From assembly GCF_005281615.1 (NCBI RefSeq), contig NZ_SZZM01000006.1, positions 1-64,000 on the forward strand: a stretch of DNA of 64,000 nt, given 5' to 3'. Positions 24,598 through 34,825 of the stretch are shown here, one piece after another (position 1 is the first letter of the stretch; every line of letters starts with the position of its first letter). A program made the position numbers and the translations under genes. Below the pieces are notes generated by a model. That model saw only the letters and a program-made list of their open reading frames with translations. It was not told the origin of the DNA and did not search any database. Source of the DNA: Rhodoligotrophos defluvii. GTDB taxonomy: Bacteria > Pseudomonadota > Alphaproteobacteria > Rhizobiales > Im1.

Positions 24598-27500
24598 GTG
24601 ACGGAGGCGCAGGGCAGCCTCCCCCTGTTGTGGCGTCCGCGGGTCTTCACCATCGCGCCAGATGAGCCCTTCCTGCCGCGGCTTGCCGCTGCTGTGGGCC
24701 GTGGGGTGTTGTTTCCCGGCCGGCCAGCGCCCGGTCCGCTCGAGCTTGCGCAAGCGACCATCCTACTGCCGACAAGGCGCTCGGCGCGCGCTCTTAGCCA
24801 TGCGTTTCTCGACCTTTTTGGCGGAGCGTCCCTGCTGCCGCGCATTCGTCCGCTAGGCGATGTGGACGAGGACGAATTCGCCTTCGAAGCAGATGGCGAA
24901 GGTGGCGGTGATCTCGACCTACCCCCGGCCATTTCCGGGCTTGGCCGACAGCTGGTGCTGATGCGACTGCTGCTCGACTGGGCACGGGAGTATCCGACCC
25001 ACCACCTCGGCCGCGCCCTGCGCAGCGGGCCGGGCCAGGCGGTGGCGCTGGCGCGGTCGCTGGCCGCGCTGGTTCAATCCTTCGAGACGGAAGAGGTGGC
25101 GCTGGATGCGCTGGAGATGCTGCGCGAGGGGGATTATCCCGAGCATCGGGCCGGCCTGCTCGACTTCCTCAGCATGGTGCGGCAGCGGCTGCCGGAGGAG
25201 ATGGGGCGGCTCGGCATCATCGGCCAGCAGCAACGGCGCAGCCTGCTGATCGCGGCGGAGGCGCGGCGGCTGGAAGCGCTAGGTGCGGACGGCGGGCCGA
25301 TCATTGCCGCCGGCTCCACCGGCTCGATCCCGGCGACGGCGCGGCTGCTCTCGGTCATTGCCCGGCTTCCCCATGGGGCGGTGGTGCTGCCCGGGCTCGA
25401 CGCGAGCCTGGACGCAGAGAGCTGGGCGGAGCTGCCGCCGCAGCATCCGCAATATGGTCTCAAGCGGCTGCTGGAGCGGATGGGCCTTGCCCGGCATGAG
25501 GTCGAGCCGCTGCCGGGCGGCGATAGCGCTGACCGCGAGGAGCGCGGCCGGGCCAAGCAGCGTTTCTTGAGCGAGGTCATGCGGCCGGCCGCAACCACCG
25601 AGCGCTGGCGCGACCTGCCGATGCAGATGCCCCACGAACAGCTTCGCCTCGCCACAGAGGGGGTCGCGCTGATCGAAGCGCCAAGCCAGCGGGAGGAGGC
25701 GCTGATAATCGCGCTGATCATGCGCCATGTGCTGGAGGCGCCGGAGCAGACGGGGGCGCTGATCACGCCGGACCGCCGGCTGGCGCGGCGAGTGGCCGCC
25801 GAGCTCGCCCGCTGGGATATCGCCGTGGACGACACGGGTGGCACACCCGTTGCCCATGTGGCGGAGGGGACGTTTCTGCTGCATCTGCTGGACGCGGTCA
25901 TGGCGGAGTTCGGGCCGGTGCCCCTGCTGGCGCTGCTCAAGCATCCGCTGGCCGCGTTCGGCTTCGAGCGGGCCGAGCTTCGGCGGCGGGCGCGGCTCTT
26001 GGAGCTGGTGGCCCTGCGCGGCTTGCGTCCGCCGCCCGGACTGGACGGCATCGCCCAAGCTCTGCACAATGCCCGGGTGGCGCCCCGCCGGACAGCGCCG
26101 AGCGGGCTCACCGCCAAGGACTGGCGGGATCTGGATCACCTCGTGGATCGCGTGAACGCAGCCCTGCAGCCGCTGATCGCCGCTTTCGGTGCCGGCGCGG
26201 CCCCCATCCATGATCTCACCAAGGCGCATCTGGAGGCGGCCGAGGCGGCCTGTTTGCGGGATCGCCACGGCTCCGCCCTATGGCGGGGGGAGAATGGGCA
26301 GGCGCTGGCTGCCCTGTTCTCCGGACTGATCGAGGATAGTGCCGTTGGCCCGGAGATCGAGCCGACACTGTATCCCCCATTGCTCCGCGATCTCATGATG
26401 AGCCGGGTGGTGCGGCCGCAGGCCAGCCGCCATCCGCGCCTTGCCATTTACGGGCTGTTGGAAGCGCGGCTGATCAAGGCTGACGTGACCATACTGGGCG
26501 GGCTCAACGAAGGGGTGTGGCCGGGCGTTCCGCAGGAGGATCCCTGGCTCAACCGGCCGATGCGGCAGGCCGTCGGGCTCGACATGCCGGAGCGGCGGTT
26601 GGGCTTGGCCGCCCATGATTTCGTCCAGGCCATGTCGGGCGGGCGAGTCTATGGCACCTGGTCGCGCAAGATCGACGGGGCGCCGGCGGTGCCGTCGCGC
26701 TGGATCCTGCGGCTGCAGACCCTGCTCCAGGCTGGGGGCGCGGCGGCGCTGGTTGCGCCGAAACAGCCATGGCTCGCCTGGGCGTCCCAGCTCGAGCGGC
26801 CGCCGGAACAGGACGTGGTGGCGGTGCCCAAGCCACGGCCGCCTTTGGCCATGCGCCCGCGCCGGCTGAGCGTCACCGAGATCGAGACCTGGATCCGCGA
26901 CCCCTATGCCATTTTCGCCCGGCACGTGCTGAGGCTGAGGCCGCTGGACGAGCTGGAGAAGCTGCCCGGCCCGGCCGAGCGCGGCATTCTGGTGCACGCG
27001 GCGCTGCAGCGCTTCGCCGAGGCATGGCCGGAGCAGCTGCCGGAAGATCCGGCCTCGGCCCTCATCGATTGCGGCCGGGCGGTGTTTGCGGACTGGATGG
27101 CCTATCCCGATGTGTCCGGCTTCTGGTGGCCGCAATTCCTCAAGATGGCGCGCTGGTTCGCCCATGAGGAGGTGGCGCTGCGGCGGGGCGTGCTCCGCCA
27201 GCTGGTGGAGCTCAAGGGCCGCATTCTCATCGATCAATTCGGTACGCCCTTCGAGCTCACGGGACGGGGCGACCGCTTCGACCTGCTCGAGGACGGCACC
27301 GTGCGGATCATCGATTATAAGACCGGTTCGCTGCCGACGCATAAGCAGGAAGCGGCCAATTTCAGCCCGCAGCTGCTGCTGGAAGCCAAGATGGTGGAGC
27401 TGGGCGGCTTCGAGGCACTCGGGGCTCGTCCGGTGCGGGAGCTGGCCTATATCCGCCTCACCGGCGGCAACCCGGCGGGTGTGCTGCAGCCGAGCGGGGC

Positions 27501-27699
27501 GGACGCAGACCTGATCTCCGTGATCTATGCGGGGCTGTGCAACCTCATCGCCGCCTATGACGACGAGGCCCAGCCTTATCTGCCGCGGGTGCGCATCCAG
27601 CGTGAGGATGCGGTGCTGGATTACGACCACCTCTCGCGCTTTGCCGAGTGGCAGGCCTTGGCCGCCGCCAATGGTGAGAGCAATGGAGAAGGCACATGA
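24598..27699 (+). CDS. addB: Double-strand break repair protein AddB
   Basis: 1033 residues from a GTG one base after the murU stop codon. The C-terminal RecB-type nuclease domain is intact: 'LTGRGDRFDLLEDGTVRIIDYKTGSLPTHK' contains the catalytic Asp and Lys. The N-terminal region is helicase-like but shows no Walker A; the first block reads 'ILLPTRRSARALSHAF'. The Cys cluster found in Firmicute AddB is absent (SVTEIETWIRDPYAIFARHVL). Both are normal for the alphaproteobacterial type. With AddA it forms the Chi-responsive helicase-nuclease that starts recombination at breaks. The stop overlaps the addA start. Confidence 0.94.
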   Translation: MTEAQGSLPLLWRPRVFTIAPDEPFLPRLAAAVGRGVLFPGRPAPGPLELAQATILLPTRRSARALSHAFLDLFGGASLLPRIRPLGDVDEDEFAFEADGEGGGDLDLPPAISGLGRQLVLMRLLLDWAREYPTHHLGRALRSGPGQAVALARSLAALVQSFETEEVALDALEMLREGDYPEHRAGLLDFLSMVRQRLPEEMGRLGIIGQQQRRSLLIAAEARRLEALGADGGPIIAAGSTGSIPATARLLSVIARLPHGAVVLPGLDASLDAESWAELPPQHPQYGLKRLLERMGLARHEVEPLPGGDSADREERGRAKQRFLSEVMRPAATTERWRDLPMQMPHEQLRLATEGVALIEAPSQREEALIIALIMRHVLEAPEQTGALITPDRRLARRVAAELARWDIAVDDTGGTPVAHVAEGTFLLHLLDAVMAEFGPVPLLALLKHPLAAFGFERAELRRRARLLELVALRGLRPPPGLDGIAQALHNARVAPRRTAPSGLTAKDWRDLDHLVDRVNAALQPLIAAFGAGAAPIHDLTKAHLEAAEAACLRDRHGSALWRGENGQALAALFSGLIEDSAVGPEIEPTLYPPLLRDLMMSRVVRPQASRHPRLAIYGLLEARLIKADVTILGGLNEGVWPGVPQEDPWLNRPMRQAVGLDMPERRLGLAAHDFVQAMSGGRVYGTWSRKIDGAPAVPSRWILRLQTLLQAGGAAALVAPKQPWLAWASQLERPPEQDVVAVPKPRPPLAMRPRRLSVTEIETWIRDPYAIFARHVLRLRPLDELEKLPGPAERGILVHAALQRFAEAWPEQLPEDPASALIDCGRAVFADWMAYPDVSGFWWPQFLKMARWFAHEEVALRRGVLRQLVELKGRILIDQFGTPFELTGRGDRFDLLEDGTVRIIDYKTGSLPTHKQEAANFSPQLLLEAKMVELGGFEALGARPVRELAYIRLTGGNPAGVLQPSGADADLISVIYAGLCNLIAAYDDEAQPYLPRVRIQREDAVLDYDHLSRFAEWQALAAANGESNGEGT

Positions 27700-30600
27700 C
27701 CGCCGATGCGGTGCGCGCCGCCACCGATGCCCAGGGTCGTGCTTCGAACCCCGAGGTTTCGGCCTGGGTGTCGGCCAGCGCCGGATCCGGCAAGACGCGG
27801 GTGCTGGTGGATCGGGTAATCCGGCTGATGCTGGCGGGCACCCCGCCCGAGCGCATTCTGTGCCTCACCTTCACCCGCGCGGCCGCGGCGGAAATGGCCA
27901 ACCGCCTGTTTCAGACGCTGTCGGGCTGGGTGGGGCTCGATGACGAGGCGTTGTCTGCCAGCATCGGCCGGTTGACCGGCGCCACCCCTGGAAGCTTCGA
28001 TCTCGTCACCGCGCGGCGGCTGTTCACCCGGGCGCTGGAGACGCCGGGCGGTCTCAAGATCCAGACCATCCATGCCTTCTGCGAGAAGCTGTTGCAGCGC
28101 TTTCCCGTGGAGGCCGGCATCGTGCCCGGTTTCGAGGTGATGGACGAGCGGGCGGCGGACGAGATGCTGCGGGAGGTGCGCGACGGCTTCATGCGGCAGG
28201 CGGGCGAGAACCCGGAGACGCTGCCGGCGCAGGCCTTCGCCACGGTGGTGGCCTATGTGGGCGTGGCCGGCTTCGACAAGGTGATGAAGGAGGTGCTAGC
28301 CGCCCGTGCCTCGCTGCTCAAGCTTCTGGATACGGCCATCTTCCAGGACAGTTTCGTCCGGCTGGAGCGGCATCTCGGCCTTGCGCCTGACGACACTTTC
28401 GAGAATGTCGCCCAAGAATTGTTCGAGGGGGCTAACCGCCCTGCCCTCACCCGGGCGCGAGACGTTCTCGCGGCAAGCTCGGCCAAGATGAAGGCGCAGG
28501 CCCAGCATCTCGCGGCGTTCCTGGCCGCCCCCGACCCGCAGACCGCCTTCGCTGCCGCTCGCCAGCTGTTCCTGACCGCCGAGGAAAAGCCGAAGGCGGA
28601 TTCCACCCTCGTCACCGCGACCGTTGCCAATGCCCATCCCGATGTGGCCGAGGCACTGTTTGCCGAGCGAGACCGGGTGCTGGCACTGATCGACCGGGAA
28701 CGCTGCGTGCATGTGCGTCAGGCCAGTGAAGCGTTGCTGCTGGTGGCACTGGCCATGCTTGGGGAATATGAGGCGCGCAAGCGGCGGCATGGTCGCTATG
28801 ATTATGAAGACTTGATCGAGCGCACTCTCAGCCTGCTCACCGACATCGACAGTGCCGGCTGGGTGCTGTTCAAGCTGGATGGCGGTATCGACCATATTCT
28901 GGTGGACGAGGCGCAGGATACGAGCCCGCCGCAATGGCAGATCATCGCCGCTATCGTGGAGGAGTTCTTCGCGGGGCAAGGGGCGCGGGATGATGCGCTG
29001 CGCACCCTATTCGTGGTGGGCGACCACAAGCAGTCGATCTACAGCTTCCAGGGTGCCGACCCGCAGGTGTTCGACGACATGCACCGGGCGTTCCGCAGGC
29101 GGGCGCGGGCGGCGGGGCGGCGCTTCGAGGACGTGCCGCTGAGCGTCTCGTTCCGCTCGACCGCGGACGTGCTGCAGGCGGTGGACAGGGTTTTCGCCCA
29201 GCTCGATGCGCAGGCGGGTCTCACGCCCCGGGGCGGCGAGCTCCTGCCGCACCAGCCGACCCGCATCGGGCAAGCAGGGCTGGTGGAGATCTGGCCCAAG
29301 GTTCAACCCCTGCCCAAGCCGCCGACCACCCCGTGGCAGGCACCGGTGGACCATGAGGATGCGGCCCATCCGCGGGTGCGCCTGGCGGAACGGATCGCCG
29401 ACACCATCCACCGCTGGCTCGCGCAAGGCGAGCTGCTCACCTCCCAGCAGCGGCCGATCCGGGCCGGCGACATCCTGGTGCTGGTGCGCCGCCGCGACCG
29501 GTTCGTGGACGCCCTGCTGCGCGGCCTCAAGCAGCGCGGCGTGCCGGTGGCGGGCGCCGACCGGCTGGTGCTCACCGACCATATCGCCGTCAAGGACCTG
29601 ATCGCCCTCGGCCGCTTCGTGCTGCTGCCCGAGGACGACCTGAACCTCGCCTGCCTGCTCAAGAGCCCGCTGGTGGCGCGGGATGACGGGCGGCCGCTCG
29701 ATGACGACGACCTCATGGCGCTCTGCCATGACCGGGCGGGCAGCCTGTGGCAGGCGTTGCAGCGCAAGGCCGGCATTAGCGGCTACCCCTATGGGAATGC
29801 GCTGGAGCGGCTGCGCACCTGGTTCAACCGGGCGGACTTCCAGTCGCCCTTCGCCTTCTTCTCCCAAGTGCTGGGGGCCGACCGCGGCCGCGCCGCCTTT
29901 GCCCGCCGGCTGGGCGATGAGGTGCATGATCCGCTGGACGAGTTCCTGCGCGCGACGCTCGACTATGAACAGACGCACACCCCTTCTCTCCAGGGATTCC
30001 TGCAGTGGCTCACCTCCGCGGAGACCGTGATCAAGCGCGACATGGAGCACGGGGTCGACGCGGTGCGCATCATGACGGTGCATGGCAGCAAGGGCCTCGA
30101 GGCCAACATCGTGTTCCTGCCGGACACCTGCTCGCCGCCGCGCAAGCAGGACCATCCGCAGATCGTCGCTTTCCCTCCGGATGAGGCGGGAGACGCGATT
30201 CATTGCTGGCGCCTCGGTCCGGCCTATGAGGGGCGCGCCATCGAGCAGCTGCGGCAGCGGCAGCACCAGCTGTTCACCGAGGAATATAACCGACTGCTCT
30301 ATGTGGCCATGACCCGCGCCCGCGACCGGCTCTATATCTGCGGCTATGAAGGCGTGCGGCAGGCGAGCGGCACCACCTGGTATGACCTCATCACGGCAGC
30401 GCTCAAACCGCATGCGCGCGAGGTGACGCTGGCGGATGGCGAAAAGGTCTGGCGCATCGAAAGTCCGCAGACGGCGCCGGTTCCGGAAACGGGATCGGAA
30501 AATGGAGAGCGCGTGGCGGCCGACTTATTGCCGGAATGGGCAAAGCGTCCGGCACCCCGCGAAGCACCAACCCATGTCGACCTCGCCCCTTCGCATCTGG

Positions 30601-31151
30601 GCGAAGGCGGCGATGCCGCGTCTGCCCCGCCTGCGGAACCGTCGCCGCTGGCGATCGCTGCCGACCGAACCCGTTTCCGCCGCGGGCGGCTGATCCACCG
30701 GCTGCTGGAAGCGCTGCCGGCGCTCGCGCCCAAAGCCCGAGCCGCGGCGGCGCGTCGCTATCTCGCCAGGGCCGCAGCCGATCTCGCCGAGGCCGAGCGC
30801 GAAGCGATCTGGGCCGAGGTGCGGGCGATCCTCGACCACCGCGAGTTCGCTGACGTGTTCGCGCCGGGCAGCCTGAGCGAGGTGCCGCTTGCGGCGTTGG
30901 ATCCGGAGGCCGGCGCCAGACTTACCGGCCGGGTTGACCGGCTGGCCATTACCGAGACCCAAGTTCTGGTGATCGACTACAAGACCAACCGGCCGCCGCC
31001 CTTGTCGATTGATGATGTCGATCCGATCTATGTCCGGCAGCTCGAAACCTATGGCGCGATCCTGCGCCGCATCTTTCCGGAGAAGCGCGTCCGCTGCGCC
31101 TTGCTATGGACCGTCGGGGCGCGGCTGATGGAGCTGCCCGGCCCGGCTTGA
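27696..31151 (+). CDS. addA: Double-strand break repair helicase AddA
   Basis: 1151 residues. UvrD-type helicase motifs are present in order: Walker A 'ASAGSGKTRVLVDRV' near residue 29, 'LCLTFTRAAAAEM', 'YDYEDLIERTLSLL', Walker B 'HILVDEAQDTSPPQWQII', 'FVVGDHKQSIYSFQGADP', 'IMTVHGSKGLEANIVFLPD' and 'RLLYVAMTRARDRLYI'. The C-terminal nuclease has 'LTGRVDRLAITETQVLVIDYKTNRPPP'. It provides the motor and one nuclease of the AddAB complex. The ATG overlaps the addB stop, so the two are translated together. Confidence 0.96.
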   Translation: MTADAVRAATDAQGRASNPEVSAWVSASAGSGKTRVLVDRVIRLMLAGTPPERILCLTFTRAAAAEMANRLFQTLSGWVGLDDEALSASIGRLTGATPGSFDLVTARRLFTRALETPGGLKIQTIHAFCEKLLQRFPVEAGIVPGFEVMDERAADEMLREVRDGFMRQAGENPETLPAQAFATVVAYVGVAGFDKVMKEVLAARASLLKLLDTAIFQDSFVRLERHLGLAPDDTFENVAQELFEGANRPALTRARDVLAASSAKMKAQAQHLAAFLAAPDPQTAFAAARQLFLTAEEKPKADSTLVTATVANAHPDVAEALFAERDRVLALIDRERCVHVRQASEALLLVALAMLGEYEARKRRHGRYDYEDLIERTLSLLTDIDSAGWVLFKLDGGIDHILVDEAQDTSPPQWQIIAAIVEEFFAGQGARDDALRTLFVVGDHKQSIYSFQGADPQVFDDMHRAFRRRARAAGRRFEDVPLSVSFRSTADVLQAVDRVFAQLDAQAGLTPRGGELLPHQPTRIGQAGLVEIWPKVQPLPKPPTTPWQAPVDHEDAAHPRVRLAERIADTIHRWLAQGELLTSQQRPIRAGDILVLVRRRDRFVDALLRGLKQRGVPVAGADRLVLTDHIAVKDLIALGRFVLLPEDDLNLACLLKSPLVARDDGRPLDDDDLMALCHDRAGSLWQALQRKAGISGYPYGNALERLRTWFNRADFQSPFAFFSQVLGADRGRAAFARRLGDEVHDPLDEFLRATLDYEQTHTPSLQGFLQWLTSAETVIKRDMEHGVDAVRIMTVHGSKGLEANIVFLPDTCSPPRKQDHPQIVAFPPDEAGDAIHCWRLGPAYEGRAIEQLRQRQHQLFTEEYNRLLYVAMTRARDRLYICGYEGVRQASGTTWYDLITAALKPHAREVTLADGEKVWRIESPQTAPVPETGSENGERVAADLLPEWAKRPAPREAPTHVDLAPSHLGEGGDAASAPPAEPSPLAIAADRTRFRRGRLIHRLLEALPALAPKARAAAARRYLARAAADLAEAEREAIWAEVRAILDHREFADVFAPGSLSEVPLAALDPEAGARLTGRVDRLAITETQVLVIDYKTNRPPPLSIDDVDPIYVRQLETYGAILRRIFPEKRVRCALLWTVGARLMELPGPA

Positions 31152-31184
31152 GGCATTCGTCCGCCGGATGCCATCATGTAAAGG

Positions 31185-31202
31185 TTGTCGTCACACTGTC
31201 GC
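31185..31202 (+). promoter_or_regulatory. Candidate Pho box upstream of phoR
   Basis: TTGTCGT (31185-31191), CACA, CTGTCGC (31196-31202) form two 7-base direct repeats with a 4-base spacer, the architecture of the PhoB site (consensus CTGTCAT-N4-CTGTCAT). It lies about 75-90 bases upstream of phoR. Confidence 0.5.
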
Positions 31203-31273
31203 ACGACTCACTGAACATGTCATAATTCCCGGACTGCAAGGCGGCGCCAGGCCCACCGGGTCAAGTGAATGAG

Positions 31274-32545
31274 ATGACAGACAGCGAGGTTCCTCTGACG
31301 ATCGCTTACGGGCTGCTGGTGGCATGCCTGGCCGCCCTGGTGCTCACCCAGGGGTTTACGACCGCCAACCTGCTGATTGCGGCGGGGCTGCTCGGCGCCA
31401 TCCTGCTCTTGCTGTTCACACCCGGCCGGAGCCGCGAACCTAGTCCTAGCGAAACTTTGCGAAGCGTGGATGACAATGTGAGCGCCGCACCTGCGCCGGT
31501 CCTGCCGCAGATCGGGGAAGCCGTGCCCGACCCGTTGCTGATGCTGGACGGAGATGGGATCGTCCGCTTCTGCAATTCGCACGCGCGCGAGCTCCTGGAG
31601 CTCGATCCGGTGGGTCATCACATATCGATCGGCATCCGCGCACCGGCCATTCTCGAAGCCATTCGCGAGGTCAATGCCACGCACAAGGTGCGCCGCGTGG
31701 ATTACGAGGTGCGGGTGCCGGTCGAGCGCCACTTCGAGACGTATATCGCGCCAATCGAGCTGCCCTTTCCCGCCGGCAGCGGGCGCCGCGCGGACGGTTC
31801 GGTGCTGGTGCTGATGCGGGATTTCACGCAAGCCCACCAGATCGAGCGCATGCGCGCCGACTTCATCGCCAATGCCAGCCACGAGCTGCGCACCCCGCTG
31901 GCCTCCGTGCTCGGCTTCATCGAGACGCTGCAGGGCGCGGCGCGGAATGATCCCGCCGCGCGGGAACGGTTTCTGGAGCTGATGCGGGTGCAGGGCACGC
32001 GCATGACCCGGCTCATCGACGACCTCCTGTCGCTCAGCCGGATCGAGATGAACGCCCACGTGCCACCCACGGCCGAGGTCAATCTGGAGCAGACCGTTCG
32101 CCACGTGATCGACCTGCTGCAACCGCTGGCGGCTGAGCAGAACGTGTCCATCAACATCACCGATAGCGTGACCGATCACCCCGTCATCGTGCGTGGGGAT
32201 CGCGACGAACTGGTGCAGGTGTTCCAGAACCTGATCGAGAACGCCATCAAATATGGCGGCAGCGGCAAGGAGGTCGAGCTTACCTTCGCGCTGGCGGGCG
32301 CCGCGGTCGAAGTGACGGTGCGCGATCACGGTCCCGGTATTCCTCCTGAGCACATTCCGCGGCTGACCGAGCGATTCTACCGGGTCAGCACCCAGGACAG
32401 CCGTGCGCGCGGCGGCACCGGCCTCGGGCTCGCGATCGTCAAGCACATTCTCAACCGCCACCGGGGAAAGCTCGTCATCCGCAGCACCCTTGGGGAAGGC
32501 TCGTCATTCACGGTGCGGCTTCCTCTCGCGAATGGCGCCAAATAG
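31274..32545 (+). CDS. phoR: Phosphate regulon sensor kinase PhoR
   Basis: 423 residues from the ATG at 31274; a GTG three codons upstream is an alternative. Two N-terminal membrane segments (about 8-30 and 35-48) are followed by a PAS-like domain ('PDPLLMLDGDGIVRFCNSHARELLEL') and a HisKA H-box 'NASHELRTPLASVLGF' with an intact His. The ATPase has 'NLIENAIKYG', 'DHGPGIP' and 'GGTGLGLAIVKHIL'. It senses phosphate status through PstSCAB-PhoU and phosphorylates PhoB. The whole pst-phoU-phoB set follows on the same strand. Confidence 0.93.
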   Translation: MTDSEVPLTIAYGLLVACLAALVLTQGFTTANLLIAAGLLGAILLLLFTPGRSREPSPSETLRSVDDNVSAAPAPVLPQIGEAVPDPLLMLDGDGIVRFCNSHARELLELDPVGHHISIGIRAPAILEAIREVNATHKVRRVDYEVRVPVERHFETYIAPIELPFPAGSGRRADGSVLVLMRDFTQAHQIERMRADFIANASHELRTPLASVLGFIETLQGAARNDPAARERFLELMRVQGTRMTRLIDDLLSLSRIEMNAHVPPTAEVNLEQTVRHVIDLLQPLAAEQNVSINITDSVTDHPVIVRGDRDELVQVFQNLIENAIKYGGSGKEVELTFALAGAAVEVTVRDHGPGIPPEHIPRLTERFYRVSTQDSRARGGTGLGLAIVKHILNRHRGKLVIRSTLGEGSSFTVRLPLANGAK

Positions 32546-32578
32546 CATTGGCCCTCAGCGCCTTAGAACGTAATCAAA

Positions 32579-32596
32579 CTGTCGCAAAAACGTCAT
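32579..32596 (+). promoter_or_regulatory. Candidate Pho box upstream of pstS
   Basis: CTGTCGC (32579-32585), AAAA, ACGTCAT (32590-32596): two 7-base half-sites with an A-rich 4-base spacer, about 80-100 bases before the pstS start. This is close to the PhoB consensus, so the pst operon is probably induced by phosphate starvation. Confidence 0.65.
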
Positions 32597-32677
32597 ACAA
32601 CCGCATTGCTGACCGCTTAAGGCTTGCGAACGGAATGCGCTCCGTCTTCCGCAAAAGCCAACAGAGAGGCTAGATCC

Positions 32678-33733
32678 ATGAACATCATCCGCAAAGCGGG
32701 CATCGGCGCGGCGATTGCCGGCGTGATTGCCCTGGTCGCTGCGGGCGTTTCCAATGCGGCGAATATCGCCGGCGCCGGCGCGACCTTCCCCTATCCGATC
32801 TATGCGAAATGGGCCGAAGCCTACAAGCAGGAGACCGGCGATGGCCTCAACTATCAGTCCATCGGCTCGGGCGGCGGCATCAAGCAGATCCAGGCCAAGA
32901 CGGTGACCTTCGGCGCCTCCGACATGCCTCTGAAGGCTGAGGATCTGGAGAAGTCCGGGCTGATCCAGTTCCCGATGGTGATGGGCGGCGTCGTTCCGGT
33001 GGTGAACATCGAAGGCATCGAGCCGGGCGGCATCGTGCTGAGCGGGGACGTGCTGGCCAAGATCTTCCTCGGCGAGATCACCCAGTGGGACGACCCGGCG
33101 ATCAAGCAGCTGAACCCCAATGCCAATCTGCCCTCGTCGGCCATCGCCGTGGTGCACCGCTCCGACGGCTCCGGCACCACCTTCATCTTTGCCGATTATC
33201 TGTCGAAGGTGAGCGAGGACTGGAAGTCAAAGGTCGGCGCGGCGACCTCGCTCGAGTGGCCTGTCGGCATCGGCGCCAAGGGTAACGAGGGCGTCGCCAA
33301 CAACGTGAAGCAGACGGCAGGCTCGATCGGCTATGTCGAGTATGCCTATGCCAAGCAGAACAAGCTGACCCACGCCAACCTGATCAATGCCGAGGGCAAG
33401 ACGGTGAGCCCGACCATGGAGTCGTTCCAGGCCGCCGCCGCCAATGCGGACTGGGCCAACACGCCCGGCTTCGCCGTGATCCTGACGAATGAGCCCGGCG
33501 CCGAGAGCTGGCCCATTTCCGGGGCGACCTTCATCCTCATGCACAAGAAGCCCGAGAAGCCGGAGGACTCGCTCACCGCGCTCAAGTTCTTCGCCTGGGC
33601 CTACAAGAATGGGGACGAGGCTGCGGCGAACCTCGACTACGTGCCGATGCCGGACGAAGTGGTCGCGCTGGTGGAGGAATCCTGGAAGCAGATCACCGGC
33701 CCCGACGGCCAGCCCATCTTCAAGGGCATGTGA
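32678..33733 (+). CDS. pstS: Phosphate-binding periplasmic protein PstS
   Basis: 351 residues with a Sec signal peptide ([20 protein letters not shown]..., cleavage after about SNA-AN). The conserved start '[20 protein letters not shown]', the phosphate-contact motifs '[10 protein letters not shown]' and 'FGASDMP', and '[18 protein letters not shown]' identify PstS. It delivers phosphate to the PstCAB importer. The start was chosen for the signal peptide; an AGAGAGG ribosome-binding site precedes it. A strong hairpin separates it from pstC, so it is probably made in excess over the membrane parts. Confidence 0.97.
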   Translation: MNIIRKAGIGAAIAGVIALVAAGVSNAANIAGAGATFPYPIYAKWAEAYKQETGDGLNYQSIGSGGGIKQIQAKTVTFGASDMPLKAEDLEKSGLIQFPMVMGGVVPVVNIEGIEPGGIVLSGDVLAKIFLGEITQWDDPAIKQLNPNANLPSSAIAVVHRSDGSGTTFIFADYLSKVSEDWKSKVGAATSLEWPVGIGAKGNEGVANNVKQTAGSIGYVEYAYAKQNKLTHANLINAEGKTVSPTMESFQAAAANADWANTPGFAVILTNEPGAESWPISGATFILMHKKPEKPEDSLTALKFFAWAYKNGDEAAANLDYVPMPDEVVALVEESWKQITGPDGQPIFKGM

Positions 33734-33740
33734 ACCCCGC

Positions 33741-33778
33741 AGGGGAACACCCGCAGGTGCGCCTGAGGGTGTTCCCCT
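33741..33778 (+). terminator. Intercistronic hairpin between pstS and pstC
   Basis: AGGGGAACACCC (33741-33752) and GGGTGTTCCCCT (33767-33778) are perfect complements (12-bp stem, 14-base loop) followed by CTTCTC. It probably acts as a partial terminator or mRNA-stabilising structure that raises pstS over pstC. Confidence 0.7.
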
Positions 33779-33824
33779 CTTCTCAATCCGGCTCGGAAGC
33801 ATCACAGTTCGCAGCGGGGACAAC

Positions 33825-34823
33825 ATGTCGAGTCAGTCGGTTATGACAGAACGCACCATCCTGCGATCCGCGGGGTCCGATCGGTCTCGCACGCTGCGGA
33901 AGTTCGCAGTGACCGACGCGGTCTTTCGCGGTCTCACCTATTCTGCCGCGGTGGCCGTTCTGGTTTTGCTCGGCGGTGTCATCGTCGCGCTCGTTCACGG
34001 CTCCTATCCGGCTCTGAGCACCTTTGGCCTTGAATTCTTCACCACGCAGGCGTGGAATCCCGTCACTGAGCATTTCGGTGCGCTGGCGCCGATCTATGGC
34101 ACGATCGTCACTTCGATCATCGCGCTCATCCTGGCGGTTCCGGTGGGCATCGGCATCGCGATCTTCCTGACGGAGATCTGTCCGATGGCGCTCCGGCGTC
34201 CGATCGGCATCGCCGTCGAGCTTCTGGCGGGCATTCCCAGCATCATCTACGGCATCTGGGGCCTGTTCGTGTTCGCGCCTTTCCTGCAGCAGTACGTGCA
34301 GCCGGCCCTGATCGCCACGTTTTCCGGCATTCCCGGGCTCAGCAGCTTGTTCGCCGGCCCGCCCTACGGCATCGGCGTGCTGACCGCCTCGCTCATTCTC
34401 GCGATCATGATCCTGCCGTTCATCACGGCCATCACCCGGGACGTGTTCGAGACCACGCCGCCCATGCTGAAGGAGTCGGCCTATGGGCTGGGCTGCACCA
34501 CCTGGGAGGTGGTGACGAAGGTGGTGCTGCCCTTCACCCGCGTGGGTGTCATCGGCGGCATCATGCTGGCGCTCGGCCGTGCCCTGGGCGAGACCATGGC
34601 GGTGACCTTCGTGATCGGCAACGCCCACCGGATCAGCGCCTCGATCCTGGCGCCGGGCACTACGATCTCCGCCTCGATCGCCAATGAATTCACCGAGGCC
34701 ATCGGCGAGCTCTACACCTCCTCGCTGATCGCGCTCGGCCTCATCCTGTTCGTGATAACCTTCATCGTGCTCGCTGCCGCACGCTACCTGCTGCTGCGCA
34801 TCGAGCGGCGCCTGGGGAACTGA
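33825..34823 (+). CDS. pstC: Phosphate ABC transporter permease PstC
   Basis: 332 residues with six membrane segments. '[29 protein letters not shown]', '[17 protein letters not shown]' and the EAA-loop region '[45 protein letters not shown]' identify PstC. It forms the transmembrane channel with PstA. The start at 33825 follows a GGGG-rich ribosome-binding site; upstream in-frame sequence lies inside pstS in another frame. The next gene starts two bases after its stop. Confidence 0.95.
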   Translation: MSSQSVMTERTILRSAGSDRSRTLRKFAVTDAVFRGLTYSAAVAVLVLLGGVIVALVHGSYPALSTFGLEFFTTQAWNPVTEHFGALAPIYGTIVTSIIALILAVPVGIGIAIFLTEICPMALRRPIGIAVELLAGIPSIIYGIWGLFVFAPFLQQYVQPALIATFSGIPGLSSLFAGPPYGIGVLTASLILAIMILPFITAITRDVFETTPPMLKESAYGLGCTTWEVVTKVVLPFTRVGVIGGIMLALGRALGETMAVTFVIGNAHRISASILAPGTTISASIANEFTEAIGELYTSSLIALGLILFVITFIVLAAARYLLLRIERRLGN

Positions 34824-34825
34824 CC

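Noticed and set aside
24598..27699. AddB as a damaged gene because it lacks Walker A and the Cys cluster
   Set aside because: Both are normal absences in the alphaproteobacterial AddB type, and the nuclease motif is intact.
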